17,092 nt of DNA from JBEKVE01 sp049514335. GTDB lineage: Bacteria; Actinomycetota; Acidimicrobiia; Acidimicrobiales; UBA8190. The notes beneath the pieces were generated by a model. That model had not been told where the DNA came from and did no database searches. It saw only the letters and a program-made list of their open reading frames with translations. The stretch lies in assembly GCA_049514335.1 (NCBI GenBank), contig JBEKVE010000098.1:1-17092 (forward strand). Direction: 5' to 3'. The position numbers were made by a program, and so were the translations under genes. Positions 14,559-17,092 of this stretch are shown piece after piece; positions within the stretch are counted from its first letter, which is position 1; each line of letters opens with the position of its first letter.

Positions 14559-15370
14559 TGACAGCTGCCCCGACCACCGCCACCGGTCCCACCGCCCTGC
14601 GCCGCCTGCGCAGCAACGCCCCCGCCGGCTTCGTCGAGGCGGTGCTGGAGCGCCTCGACCTGCCCGGTGCCGATCGCTTCGTGCTGGTGCAGGGCCCGAC
14701 CGGGGATCTGTTCGTGGCATTCAACGACGTCGGCATCTGCGCCGTGGTGGTGGCCCGGCTCATGGGCGGTGACCCGGCCCGCTTCGCCCGCCATCACCTG
14801 CGCTCCACCGGCCGCCGCGCCGTGCCGGCCAGGCGACCCCCGGCCGGCCTGGCGCGAGCCTTGCGTACCGGCCGGGCCTCGGCCCTCGCCTACGACCTGT
14901 CGGGCCTGACGCCGTTCGAGCGGGCCGTGCTCGACGCCACCCTGCAGATCCCACCCGGTGAGGTGCGCCCCTACGGCTGGGTGGCGAGCCGCATCGGCCG
15001 GCCCAAGGCCGTGCGCGCCGTCGGTTCGGCCCTCGGCCGCAACCCGGTCCCGGTGCTCATCCCCTGTCACCGGGTGGTGCGCACCGACGGCCACGTCGGG
15101 AACTACGGCCTCGGTGTGCCCATGAAGCGCGCCCTGCTCGGTGCCGAGGGCGTGGACCTGGGGCGTCTGGAGCGGTTCGCCGCTTCCGGGGTCCGCTTCG
15201 TGGGCAGCGACACGACGGGGGTGTTCTGCGTGCCGTCGTGCACCTGTGCCCGGCGCATCGGGGCGGCACACGAGGTGCGGTTCCGCAGCGCCGCCGCCGC
15301 CCGGGCCGCCGGGTTCCGGGCTTGTCTGCACTGCGCCCCGGACGCCACGCCGGCCACCCGGGCCTCCTGA
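14558..15370 (+). CDS. Methylated-DNA-protein cysteine methyltransferase with C-terminal Ada zinc domain
   Basis: A 270-residue repair protein. Residues ~38-118 resemble the ribonuclease-H-like N-terminal domain of O6-alkylguanine methyltransferases. Residues ~119-200 are the catalytic domain: IPPGEVRPYGWVA, GRPKAVRAVGSALGRNPVP and the active site IPCHR with acceptor Cys170, then GNYGLGVPMKRALL. Residues ~205-262 match the Ada zinc/methylphosphotriester domain: RFVGSDTTGVFCVPSC, RFRSAAAARAAGFRACLHC, with cysteines 224, 228, 256 and 259 in the positions of E. coli Ada Cys38, 42, 69 and 72; Cys230 is extra. The usual order is reversed and the AraC-type helix-turn-helix of Ada is missing. ATG 14558 is chosen for its GAGGAG ribosome binding site (14547-14552) and overlap with the sigma stop. 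A CCTCC-TGA-GGAGG inverted repeat surrounds the stop codon. Confidence 0.93.
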   Translation: MTAAPTTATGPTALRRLRSNAPAGFVEAVLERLDLPGADRFVLVQGPTGDLFVAFNDVGICAVVVARLMGGDPARFARHHLRSTGRRAVPARRPPAGLARALRTGRASALAYDLSGLTPFERAVLDATLQIPPGEVRPYGWVASRIGRPKAVRAVGSALGRNPVPVLIPCHRVVRTDGHVGNYGLGVPMKRALLGAEGVDLGRLERFAASGVRFVGSDTTGVFCVPSCTCARRIGAAHEVRFRSAAAARAAGFRACLHCAPDATPATRAS

Positions 15371-15441
15371 GGAGGGCGGCCCACTCGCTCCCGCCGGCTG
15401 CGGCCCGGACTGGCGGGGCGGTTGTGTGGGAGTGTCGGGCC

Positions 15442-16185
15442 ATGCGCCTCGACGGCGGGTCCGGCACGGCCCGCGACAACCGGTTCGCCCGAAGCCTGTT
15501 CGCGCATCTCCCCGAGCGCTACGACCGGCTGGCGGAATGGCTGTCGTTCGGGCAGAACGGGCGGTGGCGCCGGGAGATGGTGGGCCACGTGGTGACGGGG
15601 TCGCCGGCCCGGGTGCTCGACGTCGCCACCGGCACGGCCGGCGTCGCCTTGCAGATCCGGGCGCGCAGCGATGCCCGCGTGGTGGGCGTCGACGTCACCG
15701 AAGCCATGGTGCGCACCGGACGGCGCACCGTCGAGGCGGCCGGTGCCGCCCACCGGGTGCAGCTGGTGGTGGGCCGGGGTGAGCAGCTCCCCTTTCCCGA
15801 CGCGTCCTTCGACGCCCTGTCGTTCACCTACCTGCTGCGCTACGTGGAGGACCCGGCGGCCACCATCCGCGAGCTGGCACGCGTGGTGCGTCCCGGGGGG
15901 GTGCTCGCCAACCTGGAATTCCTGGTGCCCCGCACCCGCTTCTGGCGGGCGTGGTGGTGGGCCTACACCCGCGGCGTGCTCCCGCTGGCCGGTGCGCTCA
16001 CCGGCGGTCGGGAGTGGTACCGCGTGGGGCGGTTCCTCGGTCCCAACATCTCGGCGCACTACCGCCGGTTCCCGGTGGAGTGGACGGTGCAGGCGTGGCG
16101 CGACGCGGGGATCACCGACGTCGGCGTGCGGCGCATGAGCCTGGGCGGTGGCCTCGTCATGTGGGGGCGGCGCGCCGGTGGCTGA
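15442..16185 (+). CDS. Class I SAM-dependent methyltransferase (UbiE/MenG-like)
   Basis: A 247-residue methyltransferase. The N terminus (ARDNRFARSLFAHLPERYDR, LAEWLSFGQNGRWRREMV) resembles the UbiE/MenG start, where the enzyme contacts its quinone-type substrate. SAM-binding motif I is RVLDVATGTAGVALQ, followed by VVGVDVTEAMV (motif II acidic residue), LPFPDASFDALSFTYLLRYV, and ELARVVRPGGVLANLEF. The C-terminal part is Trp/Arg-rich (FWRAWWWAYTRGVLPLAG) and could lie against the membrane. It may methylate demethylmenaquinone or another isoprenoid lipid, but MenG has closer signature sequences and I leave the substrate open. ATG 15442 has GGGAG about ten bases upstream. The stop overlaps the next gene by eight bases, so the two products probably act together. 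Confidence 0.88.
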   Translation: MRLDGGSGTARDNRFARSLFAHLPERYDRLAEWLSFGQNGRWRREMVGHVVTGSPARVLDVATGTAGVALQIRARSDARVVGVDVTEAMVRTGRRTVEAAGAAHRVQLVVGRGEQLPFPDASFDALSFTYLLRYVEDPAATIRELARVVRPGGVLANLEFLVPRTRFWRAWWWAYTRGVLPLAGALTGGREWYRVGRFLGPNISAHYRRFPVEWTVQAWRDAGITDVGVRRMSLGGGLVMWGRRAGG

Positions 16186-16909
16186 CGCCCCCCGTCCCGC
16201 CTTCTACGCGGCGCGCCGCGGTGGGTGGCGCGACTGGTGGACGCTCCTGCACCCGCCCTACACCGCCTGGCACCTGTCGTACGTGGTGATCGGGGCGTCG
16301 CTCGCTCCCCGGGTGTCGGTGTCGCGGCTCGTGGCCGCGGTGCTGGGGTTCTTCCTGGCGGTCGGGATCGCCGCCCATGCCCTCGACGAGCTGCACGGCC
16401 GGCCCCTGCGCACGGCCATCGCCGGTCCCGTCCTGGTGGCTGCCAGTGCCGCCGCCCTGGCCGGCGCCGTGGCCCTCGGCGTCGTCGGGGTCGAGCGGGT
16501 GGGGCTGGCCCTCGTGCCGTGCATCGTGGTGGGCCCGGTCCTGGTGGTGGCGTACAACGCAGAGCTGTTCGGCGGGCTGGTGCACACCGACGTGGGCTTC
16601 GCCGCGGCGTGGGGCGCCTTCCCCGTCCTCACCGCCTATGTGGCCGAGACCGGCACGCTGCGCCTGGCGCCCGTGCTGGCGGCGGCGGGTGCCTTCGCCT
16701 TGTCGTTGGCACAGCGCAGCCTGAGCACCCCGGCCCGGCTGTTGCGCCGGTCCACCCGATCGGTGGCGGCCACCATGACGCTGGCCGACGGCAGCGTGCG
16801 CAGCCTGGGGCGCGCCGAGCTGCTCGCCCCCCTCGAACAGGCGTTGCGGGCCCTGTCGTGGGCCACGGTGACCGGGGCCACGGCCCTGGCCGTGGCCCGC
16901 CTCACCTGA
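16178..16909 (+). CDS. Polytopic membrane protein, possibly UbiA-like
   Basis: A 243-residue integral membrane protein. After a soluble start (YAARRGGWRDWWTLLHPPYT) come about six hydrophobic segments: LSYVVIGASLAP, LVAAVLGFFLAVGIAAHALD, VLVAASAAALAGAVALGVVG, LALVPCIVVGPVLVVAYNAE, FAAAWGAFPVLTAYVAE and LAPVLAAAGAFALSLAQ. A cytoplasmic-type tail rich in Arg/Ser follows, then a last hydrophobic stretch. The end of segment two reads AHALDELHGRPL, which recalls the Asp-rich motif after the second helix of UbiA prenyltransferases, but the full NDxxD signature is not there, so the assignment is weak. GTG 16178 is chosen because it overlaps the methyltransferase stop by eight bases and the conserved-looking part begins just after; GTG 16148 would add ten residues inside the previous gene. 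Confidence 0.8.
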   Translation: MADAPRPAFYAARRGGWRDWWTLLHPPYTAWHLSYVVIGASLAPRVSVSRLVAAVLGFFLAVGIAAHALDELHGRPLRTAIAGPVLVAASAAALAGAVALGVVGVERVGLALVPCIVVGPVLVVAYNAELFGGLVHTDVGFAAAWGAFPVLTAYVAETGTLRLAPVLAAAGAFALSLAQRSLSTPARLLRRSTRSVAATMTLADGSVRSLGRAELLAPLEQALRALSWATVTGATALAVARLT

Positions 16910-16916
16910 CCCAACC

Positions 16917-16936
16917 GGCCCCCCTCAGGAGGGGCC
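16917..16936. terminator. Hairpin between convergent genes
   Basis: GGCCCC (16917-16922) and GGGGCC (16931-16936) can form a six-pair stem with an eight-base loop; an alternative is CCCCT/AGGGG with a four-base loop. It lies eight bases after the membrane protein stop, and the stop codon of the converging minus-strand gene (16927-16925) is inside the loop. No T-run follows on either strand, so termination is only suggested. Confidence 0.4.
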
Positions 16937-17092
16937 TGCCCCCTCGTCTGGTCCCTCGGTCGGATGCTCCTCCAGGAAGCGGCGGTAGCCGTCGACCGTG
17001 GCGTCCACGACCCGGTCGTGGCCCCAGCGCAGCAGCGGGTGCGCCAGGCGTGCCGCCACGCGCATGGGACGCTGCTTCATCTCGATGGTCCA
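16925..17092 (-). CDS. 3' end of an unidentified protein, start beyond the right edge
   Basis: The last 55 codons of a minus-strand gene; the rest lies past position 17092. The visible end reads WTIEMKQRPMRVAARLAHPL, then LRWGHDRVVDATVDGYRRFL, then an acidic, Gly/Pro-rich tail ending at TGA 16927-16925. The strand-like WTIEMKQRP followed by an amphipathic C-terminal helix is what the end of an SRPBCC (START-like, polyketide cyclase) protein looks like, but 55 residues are too few to be sure. The gene converges on the membrane protein gene with 15 bases between the stops and shares the hairpin there. Confidence 0.6.
   Translation of the reverse strand, partial: WTIEMKQRPMRVAARLAHPLLRWGHDRVVDATVDGYRRFLEEHPTEGPDEGAGPS

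Noticed and set aside
1..17092. tRNA, rRNA, CRISPR arrays, insertion sequences or phage genes
   Set aside because: I looked for cloverleaf-like sequence, regularly spaced repeats, transposase or integrase motifs and terminal inverted repeats and saw none. A covariance-model or profile search would be needed to exclude small RNAs.

Overview
The window is a very GC-rich stretch of a chromosome from an actinobacterium, most likely a member of the Acidimicrobiia or a relative. The evidence is the gene set: inositol-3-phosphate synthase of the short actinobacterial type, a TIGR03085/mycothiol-dependent-isomerase-like protein, DUF6049 next to MurJ, DUF5318, and a DUF929-VKOR pair. Gene order follows the conserved actinobacterial cluster pcnA / DUF6049 / murJ / (sigM) / trxB / trxA / cwlM beside ino1 / padR / DUF5318. 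The lineage call is an inference from gene content; no rRNA or tRNA gene is present.

Left part (1-7986, all minus strand, read right to left): a TIGR03085 protein with a good leaderless promoter, a secreted/anchored DUF6049 protein, the lipid II flippase MurJ, a DegV fatty-acid-binding protein, a small membrane protein, thioredoxin reductase TrxB, thioredoxin TrxA, and the start of a CwlM-like peptidoglycan-binding protein that runs off the left edge. sigM, usually found between murJ and trxB, is absent; degV and the small membrane gene sit there. Two genes here look damaged or misread: the CwlM-like gene has an in-frame TGA and an ACG where its ATG should be, and DUF6049 has no stop codon of its own.

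Middle part (8070-11694): pcnA (CCA-adding enzyme) on plus converges on ino1, which is translationally coupled (ATGA) to an upstream padR. A 381-base divergent region follows, with a clear padR promoter overlapped by three copies of an 8-base operator half-site, then DUF5318 read from a leaderless-type start.

Right part (11695-17092, mainly plus): DUF5318, then a membrane-anchored DUF929 thioredoxin-like protein with a CPFC site and a VKOR family protein (probably one extracytoplasmic disulfide-forming pair). Next is an ECF sigma factor coupled by TGATG to an O6-alkylguanine methyltransferase that carries an Ada-type zinc domain at its C terminus. A SAM methyltransferase then overlaps a polytopic membrane protein, possibly UbiA-like. 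The 3' end of an unidentified minus-strand gene closes the window.

The most unusual unit is the sigma factor plus Ada-like alkyl-sensor pair, which could be a compact alkylation-stress circuit without the AraC-type DNA-binding domain of classical Ada. I see no phage, insertion sequence, CRISPR array, tRNA or rRNA.
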